The position numbers and the translations under genes were made by a program. Below, piece by piece: positions 34,364 through 43,554 of a DNA stretch of 50,623 bases (position 1 is its first letter; each line of letters starts with the position of its first letter). The stretch is from contig JAAVEA010000011.1 in NCBI GenBank assembly GCA_014801535.1, positions 146,554 to 197,176 of the forward strand, written 5' to 3'. The stretch comes from Bacteroides sp. Its GTDB lineage: Bacteria; Bacteroidota; Bacteroidia; Bacteroidales; Muribaculaceae. The notes under the pieces were generated by a model. That model made no database searches, was not told where the DNA came from, and saw nothing but the letters and a program-made list of their open reading frames with translations.

Positions 34364-34445
34364 CATCAACAACCTTCAAATTTTATTTTAGTCAGCCTCT
34401 CAGGATAGTCCCGGGAGGAGATAGAATTGAATATTCCAACCTATC

Positions 34446-35405
34446 ATGAAAAATATTCTTGTAATCGGAGCTACCGGCCAGATTGGTTCGGAGCTTACAA
34501 TGAAACTGAGAGAAACATATCCTAATGGAACAGTAGTTGCAGGTTATATCCCCGGGGCAGAACCCAAAGGAGAGCTACTTGAGAGCGGGCCGGCCGAGAT
34601 TGTAGATATAACCAATCCCGCGCAGATCGCCGCTGCTGTTGATAAATATAAAATCGACACCATTTATAATCTGGCAGCCATTCTTTCGGCAGTTGCAGAA
34701 GCGAAACCTCAATTAGCATGGAAGATCGGTGTCGGAGGTCTGTATAACGCTCTCGAAGTATCTCGTGAAAAAGGATGCGCCCTCTTCACTCCGAGTTCCA
34801 TAGGTTCTTTTGGTATCACTACACCTCACGTAAATACTCCCCAGGATACGATTCAACGTCCCGACACAATGTACGGCGTGACGAAAGTAACAGGTGAGCT
34901 TCTTTCCGATTATTATTACCGTCGCTTTGGAGTAGACACCCGTTCGGTTCGCTTCCCTGGCCTGATTTCCTATGTCACTCCTCCGGGTGGAGGCACCACC
35001 GACTACGCTGTTGATATCTATTATGCAGCTGTCAAAGGAGAGGAATTCAAATGTCCGCTGTGCAATGGCACATATATGGATATGATGTATATGCCCGATG
35101 CTTTGCGCGCGGCCATTGAGCTTATGGAAGCCGATCCCGGCCGACTACTCCATCGTAACTCTTTCAACATCGCGTCAATGAGCTTCGATCCAGCCATGAT
35201 ATATGCAAAGATAAAGGAATACGTTCCGGAGTTCAAGATGGTGTATGAAGCTGATCCGTTGCGTCAGCAGATAGCCGACTCCTGGCCCGACAGTCTTGAC
35301 GATTCATGCGCACGCAATGAATGGGACTGGAAACCGGAATACGATCTCGATGCAATGACACGCGATATGCTTGCCAAACTTCGTGTTAAATTCGGCAAAG
35401 CATAA
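34446..35405 (+). CDS. tdh: L-threonine 3-dehydrogenase, SDR/epimerase type
   Basis: 319 residues. Oxidises threonine to 2-amino-3-ketobutyrate with NAD. The extended SDR fold shows the glycine motif GATGQIG (about 8-14), NLAAILSAVAE, catalytic Ser in FTPSSIGSFG and YGVTK with Tyr and Lys, then RFPGLISYVTPPGGGTTDYA, characteristic of the UDP-galactose epimerase-like threonine dehydrogenases rather than zinc alcohol-dehydrogenase types. Divergence from kbl supports the assignment, since the two enzymes act in sequence. A terminator-like hairpin lies about 185 bases downstream, close to the next gene. Confidence 0.94.
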   Translation: MKNILVIGATGQIGSELTMKLRETYPNGTVVAGYIPGAEPKGELLESGPAEIVDITNPAQIAAAVDKYKIDTIYNLAAILSAVAEAKPQLAWKIGVGGLYNALEVSREKGCALFTPSSIGSFGITTPHVNTPQDTIQRPDTMYGVTKVTGELLSDYYYRRFGVDTRSVRFPGLISYVTPPGGGTTDYAVDIYYAAVKGEEFKCPLCNGTYMDMMYMPDALRAAIELMEADPGRLLHRNSFNIASMSFDPAMIYAKIKEYVPEFKMVYEADPLRQQIADSWPDSLDDSCARNEWDWKPEYDLDAMTRDMLAKLRVKFGKA

Positions 35406-35590
35406 TTTAATGCCAAGTCTCTCATAATTAATCTTTAAAGACTTTACAGGTTTAAAATAAAACAAAAACCTCCACATTTTTACAATCGGTTCTGAACTTT
35501 TTTCAATCCCGATTGTTATAATGTTACGATTATTGTATTTGCACTGTGTTTTATTCATGGTATTAGAAAGATATTTTTTAATGCTGACTT

Positions 35591-35629
35591 CGGGGCTGTG
35601 GTTGTGAAACCGCGGCCCGAATGTTTTTT
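35591..35629 (+). terminator. Terminator downstream of tdh
   Basis: CGGGGCTGTGGTT (35591-35603) pairs with AACCGCGGCCCG (35608-35619) with one bulged G and G-T pairs, followed by ATGTTTTTTA. It is far from the tdh stop; the 185 bases between hold no gene. Confidence 0.75.
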
Positions 35630-35676
35630 ACAACAAATTATTCAACTCGTGACTACACAGTATCACAGTTTTTTTG

Positions 35677-35684
35677 TAACTTCG
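35677..35684 (+). promoter_or_regulatory. -7-like box touching the porin start
   Basis: TAACTTCG has one mismatch to TAnnTTTG and ends 4 bases before ATG 35689, predicting a nearly leaderless mRNA like ruvX. Confidence 0.4.
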
Positions 35685-35688
35685 CAAA

Positions 35689-37701
35689 ATGAATCGATTT
35701 ATAAGTGTCATATTGATTTTGTTCGCTCTCGCGCTTTCCGCTTTCTCGCAGACAAACCGAAAGAGCTCCTCCAACGCTTCTGAGAATAAAACTTATAAAC
35801 CCGGGAATGCATGGACACTTTCCTGGCCTCTCGGCACTCATCAGGAATCAACAATCGATACTCTCCTTTATGGGATGCAAAGGGAATTCATTCCTGCGCT
35901 CTGCAGCGATGCCTGGGCCTCTACCGGCACATTTGCTGCCGAAGGGATCGACATGATATATTTCAATCGTCCTCAACGCTCTCAATTCATATTCGAAGAT
36001 GCTATTGAGCATTGGATCCCCACTTTCCGTAAAGAGAAGTTCTATAACGTGTATATCCCGATGACATTGCTTTCTTACGACTTCGGTGGCAACCGTGACA
36101 ATCATAACGACAGACTTAAAGGCGTGTTCGCCGGCAATGTCAACCGCAAGATCGGTGTCGGAGCAAATCTCGACTATCTTTATTCCAAAGGAGCATATGC
36201 CAATCAGGCTGCGAAGAATCTTATCTACGGCATGCAGGGATATTACAGCGGAGACAGATATGAGATGCAGGCTTTTCTCGAACATTACAATTCAGTAAAT
36301 CAGGAAAACGGTGGAATAACCGATGATCTTTATATTCTTGATCCTGCTGAATTGCAGGGAGGTGTGGATAAGATAGAACCAAAAAGCATACCTACCAATC
36401 TCACAAGAGCGAAAAACCGTGTTGTCGGTGCCGAATTTTACATGAACCATGCCTATAAACTTGGATTCTGGCGCGATATAACTCAGCCCAACGACACTAT
36501 CGAAAGAGAGGAGTTTGTGCCTGTAACGAAGTTCCTTTATTCGTTCGATTACCGTTACGGACATCACACCTTCACCAATACCAACGCTTCAGATGAAACC
36601 AAATTCTGGGAAAATACATATTTCAACCTCAGCCGCACCAGCGACCAGACATGGTATCGTTCTTTCACGAATGTTCTCGGCGTGGAAATGATAGAAGGTT
36701 TCCAGACATGGGCGAAGTTCGGCCTGTCGGCTTACGCTTCATATGAAATAGATAAATTCCGCATGGAGACAGCCGTGCCCGACACACCCGATAATTCTGA
36801 AACGGCTGCCGACGGCCTCACCCCTTTGCCGGCAGGTGTAACCAATTCATTAGAGCACACACGTAACAGGCTATGGATCGGTGGGCGTATTGAAAAGACC
36901 CGCGGATCATTGCTACGCTACGCCGCCAACGTAAAATTCGGTCTAATGGGCGATGCAGCCGGTGAACTTGATGTGGACGGTAACATTCAAACGCGCTTCA
37001 AACTCGGGAAAGACACTGTCATAATCGCTGCTGAAGGCTTCTTCCGCAACACATCGCCATCATATCTGTTGCAAAAATATATAAGCAACCATTTCATCTG
37101 GGAAAACGACTTCGGTAAAACCCGCTCTTTCCGTGTAGGCGGTCGACTTCACATTCCTTGGACAAAAACCGACATCTCCGCCGGAGTAGAAAATGTGCAG
37201 AACTATATATTCTTCAATTCTTCCTCTATGCCCCAACAAAACGGGGGGAGCGTGCAGCTGTTCTCTATGGCTCTTGAACAGAAACTGCGGTTTGGAATCT
37301 GGAATTGGAATAATACCCTCACCTATCAGGTCACATCAAACTCCGATGTAATTCCATTACCGGCATTCGCTCTATACAGTAATATGTTCATCGAATTTGA
37401 GGCTTTCAAGGTGTTGCGCATGCAGATTGGCATTGACTGTGATTATTACACAAAATACAAAGGTCTCTCCTATCAGCCTGCCACAATGCAGTTCCATGTG
37501 CAGGGAGCTGACCCCGTTGATGTGGGCAATTTCCTTTTCGCCAACGCATATATAAATGCAAAAATCAAGAAAACACGCTTCTTCATTGTATGGAGCCACT
37601 TCAATCAGGGACTCTTTACGAGCAACTATTTCTCAATGCCACATTATCCGGTAGATCCGCGACAACTTAGATTTGGTCTTTCAATAGATTTTGCCAATTG
37701 A
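35689..37701 (+). CDS. Putative porin, Porin_10-like outer-membrane beta-barrel
   Basis: 670 residues with a signal peptide (about 1-20, ALSAFS). The sequence begins its mature part with a low-complexity Ser/Asn segment and then WPLGTHQESTIDTLLYGMQR, a region typical of the Bacteroidetes putative porin family (PF14121). The rest alternates aromatic beta strands with polar loops (YDFGGNRDNHNDRLKG, YSFDYRYGHHTF) and ends LRFGLSIDFAN, a barrel-like final strand. No plug or TonB features, so passive diffusion or a structural role is more likely than active import. Substrate unknown. It appears monocistronic; a candidate -7 box abuts the ATG. Confidence 0.82.
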   Translation: MNRFISVILILFALALSAFSQTNRKSSSNASENKTYKPGNAWTLSWPLGTHQESTIDTLLYGMQREFIPALCSDAWASTGTFAAEGIDMIYFNRPQRSQFIFEDAIEHWIPTFRKEKFYNVYIPMTLLSYDFGGNRDNHNDRLKGVFAGNVNRKIGVGANLDYLYSKGAYANQAAKNLIYGMQGYYSGDRYEMQAFLEHYNSVNQENGGITDDLYILDPAELQGGVDKIEPKSIPTNLTRAKNRVVGAEFYMNHAYKLGFWRDITQPNDTIEREEFVPVTKFLYSFDYRYGHHTFTNTNASDETKFWENTYFNLSRTSDQTWYRSFTNVLGVEMIEGFQTWAKFGLSAYASYEIDKFRMETAVPDTPDNSETAADGLTPLPAGVTNSLEHTRNRLWIGGRIEKTRGSLLRYAANVKFGLMGDAAGELDVDGNIQTRFKLGKDTVIIAAEGFFRNTSPSYLLQKYISNHFIWENDFGKTRSFRVGGRLHIPWTKTDISAGVENVQNYIFFNSSSMPQQNGGSVQLFSMALEQKLRFGIWNWNNTLTYQVTSNSDVIPLPAFALYSNMFIEFEAFKVLRMQIGIDCDYYTKYKGLSYQPATMQFHVQGADPVDVGNFLFANAYINAKIKKTRFFIVWSHFNQGLFTSNYFSMPHYPVDPRQLRFGLSIDFAN

Positions 37702-37829
37702 TTGGATAAATATCCGTGACCTTGGATTATAATGCCATATAACATAAATTCTGCGGAAACCATTGCACTCACAGACACGTTTATATCATAGGAAGATAAT
37801 GTTGCCAAAACTTTAACATAAGGTTGCCT

Positions 37830-38312
37830 ATGATATTAGACAGTGATTACAACCCCCAATATATGGAGATGGCCTCGAAACTGTCTCTTGATAATATAGA
37901 CCGTGGAGGCGGCCCGTTCGGGGCAGTCATCGTAAGAAATGACGAGGTGATTGCCACCGGTGTCAATTCCGTCACCCTCGATAATGATCCTACCGCACAC
38001 GCTGAAGTGAGCGCGATACGCAATGCCTGCAGGAAACTGGAATCTTTCCAGCTCAACGATTGCATAGTCTACAGCAGTTGCGAACCATGTCCGATGTGCC
38101 TCAGTGCCCTTTATTGGGCCGGCGTAAAGAAAATATTTTTTGGAAACACAAAGGAAGATGCGGCCGCAATCGACTTTTCCGATAAATTTATTTACGACGA
38201 GATGGCGAAAAAGCCCGATCAGCGACACGTACCCGGCATTCACGTCGAAGGCACAAATGCAATAAAGGCATTTGAGAAATGGGCTGCTCATCCTGATAAG
38301 ATCAAGTATTGA
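37830..38312 (+). CDS. Nucleoside/guanine deaminase of the cytidine deaminase family
   Basis: 160 residues from MILDSDYNPQYMEM; an upstream in-frame TTG at 37824 is not needed. The zinc-deaminase signature is complete: HAEVSAIRNAC (zinc His and catalytic Glu) and SSCEPCPMCLSALYWA (two zinc Cys). The segment GGGPFGAVIVRNDEVIATGVN and the C-terminal extension resemble guanine deaminase of the GuaD/YkfM-type group more than tRNA adenosine deaminase TadA. It converts guanine to xanthine or acts on a related base or nucleoside in the cytoplasm. Neighbours do not point to a pathway. The substrate is inferred only from overall resemblance. Confidence 0.88.
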   Translation: MILDSDYNPQYMEMASKLSLDNIDRGGGPFGAVIVRNDEVIATGVNSVTLDNDPTAHAEVSAIRNACRKLESFQLNDCIVYSSCEPCPMCLSALYWAGVKKIFFGNTKEDAAAIDFSDKFIYDEMAKKPDQRHVPGIHVEGTNAIKAFEKWAAHPDKIKY

Positions 38313-38403
38313 ACAGGCCTCTCACCGTTAATTTGAAAAACTCGATTATTTGCGAATGAAGCGATAATATTGCTTCTGTATATAACTACAAATCTTTAAC
38401 ACA

Positions 38404-39918
38404 ATGGAAGAAAAAGATCTTGAAATGCTGGCGGAAAAAGGCATTTCACAAGAACAATTTGAAGAACAGCTCAAGATGCTCAGTGAAGGATTCCCTTTCC
38501 TTCGTCTTGAGGCACCTGCAACAATAGGGCATGGCATTACCCCCGTATCGCCCGAAATGGAAAACACCGCAGTGAAATGTTGGGAAGAATTTCTCGAGGC
38601 CGGAGGAACAGTACTTAAAATGGTTCCTGCGAGCGGAGCTGCCTCACGTATGTTTAAGGATGTCTTCGCTTTCGTAGATGGGAAAAAGAATAATCCGGAT
38701 AATGATTTCATGAAAAAATTCTTTGATGAAATTGAAAACTTCGCATTTTATCCCCCTCTCAACTTCCTATGTCTCTCTCTGTATGAAAAAAGTATCGACT
38801 CACTTATCAAAGAGAAAAAGTATAAGGAGATTGCAGAAACTCTTATCGAACATACAGGTCTCAATTACGGACATCTTCCTAAGGCTCTGTTGATTTTCCA
38901 CAAGATTTATGGTGGCGCACGCACCGCAATTGAGGAACATCTTGCCGAGGGCGCGCAATATGCCGCGGGAAAGAAACGCAAGGTGAAGGTTCATTTCACT
39001 GTCTCTCCCGAACATCTACCATTGATGAAAGCAAAAGTTGAAGAAACCAAGGCGCATCTCGGTCATATATATGATGTGGACTATGACATAACTTTCAGCA
39101 TACAGAAACCATCAACAGACACTGTTGCGGCTAATTTCGATGGAACTCCTTATAGAGAGAATGGTGAGCTGTTCTTCCGGCCCGGAGGTCACGGTGCCCT
39201 TATCGAGAATCTTAACGATCTTGATGCCGATGTGATTTTTATCAAGAATATTGATAATGTAGTGCCCGATACTAACCGCGAATCGACAATCAGATTCAAA
39301 AAAATTCTCGGCGGCGTTCTTGTTGCCACAAAACAGAAAATCGATGAATATTGCCGCAAACTTGAAAAAGGAACTCCATCGGAAGAGGAACTCGATGATA
39401 TGCTTAAATTCCTACGCAACGTGCTATGGATCACAAATGATAATGCCGACACTATGGCAGCAGAAGAGAAGGCCGCATATATTTTCGGCAAGCTCAACCG
39501 TCCGGTGCGTGTGTGTGGAATGGTGAAGAATGAGGGTGAACCCGGTGGTGGCCCTTGGTTGGTTTATAATCCCGATGGAACCGTAAGCCTCCAGATTCTT
39601 GAAGGGTCACAGATAGATATGAAAGATAAACATTCTGTTGAGATGCTTAAAAAATCCACTCACTTCAACCCGGTTGACCTGGCAGTAGCTACAAAGAACT
39701 ATAAGGGTGAGAAATTCAATCTTCCCGAATATGTTGACAAAGCCACCGGCTTCATCTCCGAGAAGAGCCGTGAGGGCGTGGAAATCAAAGCACTTGAACT
39801 CCCCGGCCTTTGGAACGGTGCGATGAGCAACTGGAACACCATCTTCGTTGAAGTTCCCGCCGATACGTTCAATCCCGTGAAAACGGTCAACGACCTCCTT
39901 CGCCCGGCTCATCAATAG
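38404..39918 (+). CDS. DUF4301 family protein
   Basis: 504 residues, fitting DUF4301, a family common in Bacteroidetes with no established function. Visible features: an acidic helical start (MEEKDLEMLAEKGISQEQFE), a conserved-looking GSGAASRMFKDVF-like segment (here PASGAASRMFKDVF), PKALLIFHKIYGGARTAIEEH, FNVDGTPYRENG-like (here FDGTPYRENGELFFRPGGHG) and VKNEGEPGGGPW. The Gly-rich loop and acidic patches resemble nucleotide-sugar pyrophosphorylase folds, but this is only an impression. No signal peptide or membrane segment. It follows the deaminase by 91 bases and ends at a strong terminator; cotranscription with the deaminase is possible. Confidence 0.85.
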   Translation: MEEKDLEMLAEKGISQEQFEEQLKMLSEGFPFLRLEAPATIGHGITPVSPEMENTAVKCWEEFLEAGGTVLKMVPASGAASRMFKDVFAFVDGKKNNPDNDFMKKFFDEIENFAFYPPLNFLCLSLYEKSIDSLIKEKKYKEIAETLIEHTGLNYGHLPKALLIFHKIYGGARTAIEEHLAEGAQYAAGKKRKVKVHFTVSPEHLPLMKAKVEETKAHLGHIYDVDYDITFSIQKPSTDTVAANFDGTPYRENGELFFRPGGHGALIENLNDLDADVIFIKNIDNVVPDTNRESTIRFKKILGGVLVATKQKIDEYCRKLEKGTPSEEELDDMLKFLRNVLWITNDNADTMAAEEKAAYIFGKLNRPVRVCGMVKNEGEPGGGPWLVYNPDGTVSLQILEGSQIDMKDKHSVEMLKKSTHFNPVDLAVATKNYKGEKFNLPEYVDKATGFISEKSREGVEIKALELPGLWNGAMSNWNTIFVEVPADTFNPVKTVNDLLRPAHQ

Positions 39919-39934
39919 TATAACCCCCTCAATA

Positions 39935-39975
39935 AGGAAAGGCATGGATCACAATGAGCGATCCATGCCTTTCCT
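39935..39975. terminator. Strong hairpin terminator between DUF4301 and lipoprotein genes
   Basis: AGGAAAGGCATGGATC (39935-39950) pairs perfectly with GATCCATGCCTTTCCT (39960-39975) around a 9-base loop. No long T-run follows on either side, so the mechanism of termination is less certain. It separates convergent genes. Confidence 0.7.
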
Positions 39976-39998
39976 CTGTTTGATATGCAGAGTGTATT

Positions 39999-40739
39999 TT
40001 ACTTATCTTCAGGTTTTTCCGATTTTTCAGCTTTCTCTTTTTCCGATTCCTGATGACGGCGCAACAATTTCAGTTTCTCATTAAGCTTCAGTGAAAGCTG
40101 TGTGAGACGTCGCTGTTCTTTGTTTGAGGAATAAAGGATATATGTCATTGAAATCATTTTAGCATAGTCATTTGGCATCTTCCATGTGCCTGTGGCCTTT
40201 CCACCATTGAGAAACGTAACTGTTATCGGATTAAGCTCATTATCCGCTATAAGCTTAGCGATCGAATCCGTTTCATTGCCTGAGAAAAGAACTGTATTAA
40301 GTCCACCTTGCCTATAATTAAGAGCCTGATCAAACGGTACAACTGCACTTTCAGCTGATGCAGAAGGCACATTGACTCTGATTCTGTCAAACTCGCCTCC
40401 CTTCAAAACAGCCACAAGTTCCAGCTGCAGACTTGCACTCAGACGTGCAACCATTCCTGTCGCCTGCAACGGATAGCGCGATTCCCATCCTTGAAATATT
40501 GTATATCCCTCCACTTCCTTAGCCTTTTCAACAGAACGGAACTCAGGAAGCAATCCGCTCACCTTATCTGAAAGAGAAGCCGCCACATCATTGCATGAAT
40601 CTATTTCAGCCGTAACATTCCTTATCGAGTCTTCCAACGCCACTCTATATGAATGACGTGTTTCCTTTCCGGAATCATTCTTATGAGCACACCCGGAAAG
40701 AACAATCATCAACATGGAGAATAAAAATGTTTTCTTCAT
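39999..40739 (-). CDS. Small lipoprotein of unknown function downstream of the RelA/SpoT homologue
   Basis: 246 residues. The lipobox MLMIVLSGC places the lipidated Cys at residue 17, so it is probably anchored in a membrane facing the periplasm. The first mature segment is a coiled-coil-like helix (ALEDSIRNVTAEIDSCNDVA), followed by beta-rich sequence (GYTIFQGWESRYPLQATGMV) and a basic, Glu/Lys-rich C-terminal coiled coil ending EKSEKPEDK. I do not recognise a family. It starts 24 bases after the relA stop on the same strand, so it is probably cotranscribed, which ties it to stringent-response control only by position. Confidence 0.78.
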   Translation of the reverse strand: MKKTFLFSMLMIVLSGCAHKNDSGKETRHSYRVALEDSIRNVTAEIDSCNDVAASLSDKVSGLLPEFRSVEKAKEVEGYTIFQGWESRYPLQATGMVARLSASLQLELVAVLKGGEFDRIRVNVPSASAESAVVPFDQALNYRQGGLNTVLFSGNETDSIAKLIADNELNPITVTFLNGGKATGTWKMPNDYAKMISMTYILYSSNKEQRRLTQLSLKLNEKLKLLRRHQESEKEKAEKSEKPEDK

Positions 40740-40763
40740 CTTTTCGTACTTTTTGTGAATCCA

Positions 40764-42968
40764 CTACATTCTCGTCACTTCCCTCACTCCCGACACCGTC
40801 TTGATCTTCTTTATAAGTGAAGTCAACTGGCGTGGATCAGTCACCCCTATCACAAGGTATCCCTGGAAAATGCCGTCGTGTGAATCAATTGATATATTTC
40901 TAAGATTAGTATTCGGTTCCTTTGCTATAATGGATGATATATTGGCCACAATGCCGATATCGTCGTTTCCTATCACACGGATAGATGCCGGAAGCATCCG
41001 GCCTGTCTTGCCGCTCCAGTCGGCCCGGATGATTCGGTAAGGATATCTCTCTCGAATATGAGCGGCATTAGGACAGTCGCATTTATGAATTTTTACTGCT
41101 CCGTCCGATGATATGAAGCCGAACACCTCATCACCGTAGATAGGATTACAGCATCTGGCGAACTTATAACTTAGTCCATTGATCGACTGCTCTCCTATCA
41201 CGAGAACATCATCTTTCGCATTCTCCTCTTTACGGATAATCTGATATTCCTCAGCCGATATTTTTTCAGGTTCTGTTTCAGGGCCGGAGGTAGTGAAGTC
41301 AATGTAGGTATTGAGAAATTTTCCTGAGTCAATACGGTCGGCTCCCATCTCGGCGAAAAACTCAAGCGCATATTTATATCCTTGCTTCTTGATTAGCTTC
41401 ATCAGCACACCTTCATCGATTTCCACCTTACGGTTTTTGGCACGTCTCATCAAAGATTCCTTTCCTAAATCGGCAAGACGTTGCTTCTCTTCATTGAGAC
41501 TCTGTTTTATTTTATTTCGTGCCTTCGATGTGGTGACAATATTAAGCCATTCCTGACGCGGAGTCTGGTTGGTTGATGTAAGGATCTCTACCGTATCTCC
41601 GTTCTGAATCTTATAGCTGAGCTTTCGGTGCGCTCCGTTCACAATGGCTCCCGTGCAATGTGCTCCTACATTTGTGTGTATATGGAAAGCGAAATCGAGT
41701 GCGGTCGCACCGGCCGACATCTTGAAAAGATCTCCCTTTGGAGTAAAAGCATACACCTCCTCTCCGAATGCATCAGCCTGAATATTTTTCATGAGCTGCA
41801 TCGGGCCGGCCTCGGCAGTTTCAAGTATATCGCGGATATTGTTCATCCATTGGTCTGTGCTGTCGCCCTTCACCCCTTTATAGCGCCAATGGGCAGCAAG
41901 ACCCTTTTCTGCAACCAGATCCATACGTTCGGTGCGGAACTGCACCTCCACCCATTTTGATTCAGGACCAAGCACTGTGGCGTGAAGGCTCTCATATCCA
42001 TTGCTCTTGGGAATGGTTATCCAATCGCGCATACGGGCAGGATTGGCTGTATACATGTCAGCGAGAATGGAATATGCGAGCCAACAGTCTGACTTCTCCT
42101 TCTCTCTCGGGGTATCTATTATGACACGTATGGCAAACAGATCATAAATACCGGGGAGATCCACTTTCTGTTTCTTCATCTTGTTCCAGATCGAGGAAAT
42201 CGATTTAGTGCGTCCCTTTATCTCGAACTTTAATCCTACCCTTTCAAGATTCTCTTTAAGAGGGGTTATAAACGATTTTATATAAGCCTCTCTCGATCGT
42301 TTCGTTTCATTAAGCTTATGGGCAATCTGAGTGTAGATCTCCCTGTTGGTATATTTTAAAGAAAGATCTTCAAGCTCACCCTTTATTTTATACAGCCCGA
42401 GACGATGTGCCAACTGTGCGTAAAGACAGTTGGCCTCGAAAGCCACATTCCTCACCCAATCGTCGTCGGGATGTTGATTGATCGAACGCATCAGCACAAG
42501 ATTTTTAACTATCATTATGATAATGACCCTTATGTCGTGCGCAAGAGAAAGCATCAAGCCTCTGAAATTCTCCTGATTGTGAGCACTGTTGCGGTTGCTG
42601 AATTTAGACACATTGGAAATCCCCTCCAATAGACCGGCCACGTCATCACCCCAGTCATCCCTAATATTATTCAATGAGAGAGAGCCACACTCAAATAAGG
42701 GATAAAGCGTTATGGCCAGCAATATGTCATGATCCGGATCTACCATCTCCGCAAACGCACAGGCTGTGCGCATGGTGAGCAATGCAGTGCAGAGTCCATG
42801 CGCGTCATGAGCGGAGCTATCGCTTTTAAGTCCCCGACGCAAGGTGTCGCTCACCTTTGCAAGTTCCTGTTCGCTTATATTGGAATCCAGTCTCCCTTTT
42901 AAATCCGTAACAAGAGAACTAAGTTCTCTCATCTCCGCAACAGTCATTTTATCGGTTATATTATCCAT
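40764..42968 (-). CDS. relA: RelA/SpoT family (p)ppGpp synthetase with degenerate hydrolase domain
   Basis: 734 residues. Domain order: degenerate HD hydrolase region (about 50-200), synthetase (about 230-370: GRTKSISSIWNKM, YDLFAIRVIID, PKSNGYESLHATV, WVEVQFRTERMD), TGS (about 405-465), helical domain, a Cys-rich zinc-finger-like domain (FARCCNPIYGDEV, KCDCPNA) and a C-terminal ACT domain (IGIVANISSIIA). Where bifunctional Rel enzymes have HDxxED, this protein reads ITLYPLFECGSLS, and the upstream His pair is also missing, so it should make but not break (p)ppGpp. The C-terminal domains sense ribosome-bound uncharged tRNA in relatives. A separate hydrolase elsewhere in the genome would be needed. 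Confidence 0.92.
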   Translation of the reverse strand: MDNITDKMTVAEMRELSSLVTDLKGRLDSNISEQELAKVSDTLRRGLKSDSSAHDAHGLCTALLTMRTACAFAEMVDPDHDILLAITLYPLFECGSLSLNNIRDDWGDDVAGLLEGISNVSKFSNRNSAHNQENFRGLMLSLAHDIRVIIIMIVKNLVLMRSINQHPDDDWVRNVAFEANCLYAQLAHRLGLYKIKGELEDLSLKYTNREIYTQIAHKLNETKRSREAYIKSFITPLKENLERVGLKFEIKGRTKSISSIWNKMKKQKVDLPGIYDLFAIRVIIDTPREKEKSDCWLAYSILADMYTANPARMRDWITIPKSNGYESLHATVLGPESKWVEVQFRTERMDLVAEKGLAAHWRYKGVKGDSTDQWMNNIRDILETAEAGPMQLMKNIQADAFGEEVYAFTPKGDLFKMSAGATALDFAFHIHTNVGAHCTGAIVNGAHRKLSYKIQNGDTVEILTSTNQTPRQEWLNIVTTSKARNKIKQSLNEEKQRLADLGKESLMRRAKNRKVEIDEGVLMKLIKKQGYKYALEFFAEMGADRIDSGKFLNTYIDFTTSGPETEPEKISAEEYQIIRKEENAKDDVLVIGEQSINGLSYKFARCCNPIYGDEVFGFISSDGAVKIHKCDCPNAAHIRERYPYRIIRADWSGKTGRMLPASIRVIGNDDIGIVANISSIIAKEPNTNLRNISIDSHDGIFQGYLVIGVTDPRQLTSLIKKIKTVSGVREVTRM

Positions 42969-43076
42969 TGGCTTAATCTTGTTTTATCACGGTTATCTTC
43001 TGTATAACTGCGAATTAGGTGTTATAATCGTCTTACATGGCCTTTCTGTGAATGTAAGAATTCATTATTTTTCTAA

Positions 43077-43084
43077 CAAAATTA
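43077..43084 (-). promoter_or_regulatory. -7 promoter box of relA
   Basis: Reads TAATTTTG on the minus strand, giving a leader of about 100 bases. It lies about 20 bases from the divergent tRNA-His promoter. Confidence 0.45.
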
Positions 43085-43103
43085 CAAAAAAATTGCTTAA
43101 TAA

Positions 43104-43135
43104 TTTGGAGCATTAAAAAAAAATGTGTAACTTTG
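43104..43135 (+). promoter_or_regulatory. Consensus promoter of tRNA-His
   Basis: TTTG (43104-43107), a 20-base spacer and TAACTTTG (43128-43135) match the Bacteroidetes consensus, about 33 bases before the tRNA. Confidence 0.75.
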
Positions 43136-43167
43136 CATCGCTTTTCGGAAGAAGAGCGGTTAAAAAT

Positions 43168-43242
<75 letters not shown>

Positions 43243-43262
43243 CCCCATATTCCCCAACTCCC

Positions 43263-43303
43263 TGGAGGGACAACTACTTCGGTAGTTGTCCCTCCAATTT
43301 TTT
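43263..43303 (+). terminator. Terminator of tRNA-His with TTCG tetraloop
   Basis: TGGAGGGACAACTAC (43263-43277) pairs perfectly with 43282-43296 across a TTCG tetraloop, followed by ATTTTTTAT. Confidence 0.92.
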
Positions 43304-43368
43304 ATCCACTGTCCCTTTGATTTTATTTTTAAAAACCTAAGTATTATTCAGAAAATAATTAACGCTAT

Positions 43369-43403
43369 CGATTCGATGTAGGGACGTACCCAAGTTGCGT
43401 CAG
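43369..43403 (+). repeat. Dispersed REP-like repeat, copy 2
   Basis: Reads CGATTCGATGTAGGGACGTA and continues CCCAAGTTGCGTCAG. It matches the minus strand of 31748-31779 with two short insertions and a few changes. It lies in the gap between tRNA-His and the efflux operon. Confidence 0.7.
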
Positions 43404-43501
43404 CCCATTCCCAAATACATTGACTGTTTTATTGGTGCTACTTAACTGATGATCTTTCGCTAAAAACTATTTTATAATTTTAAGTTTCCAAATAAAATAT
43501 A

Positions 43502-43509
43502 TACCTTTG
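43502..43509 (+). promoter_or_regulatory. -7 promoter box of the TetR/efflux operon
   Basis: TACCTTTG fits TAnnTTTG, giving a leader of about 40 bases. The -33 region is weak, and no palindromic TetR operator was recognised with confidence. Confidence 0.45.
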
Positions 43510-43554
43510 TCGCCGTTGAAATAAGTTTGCATTGAACACTTCTAAACAAAGGGC

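Noticed and set aside
43263..43296. The TGGAGGGACAAC hairpin as another copy of the dispersed AGGGACG repeat
   Set aside because: Similarity is limited to AGGGAC; it is a regular tRNA terminator with a TTCG loop and T-run.
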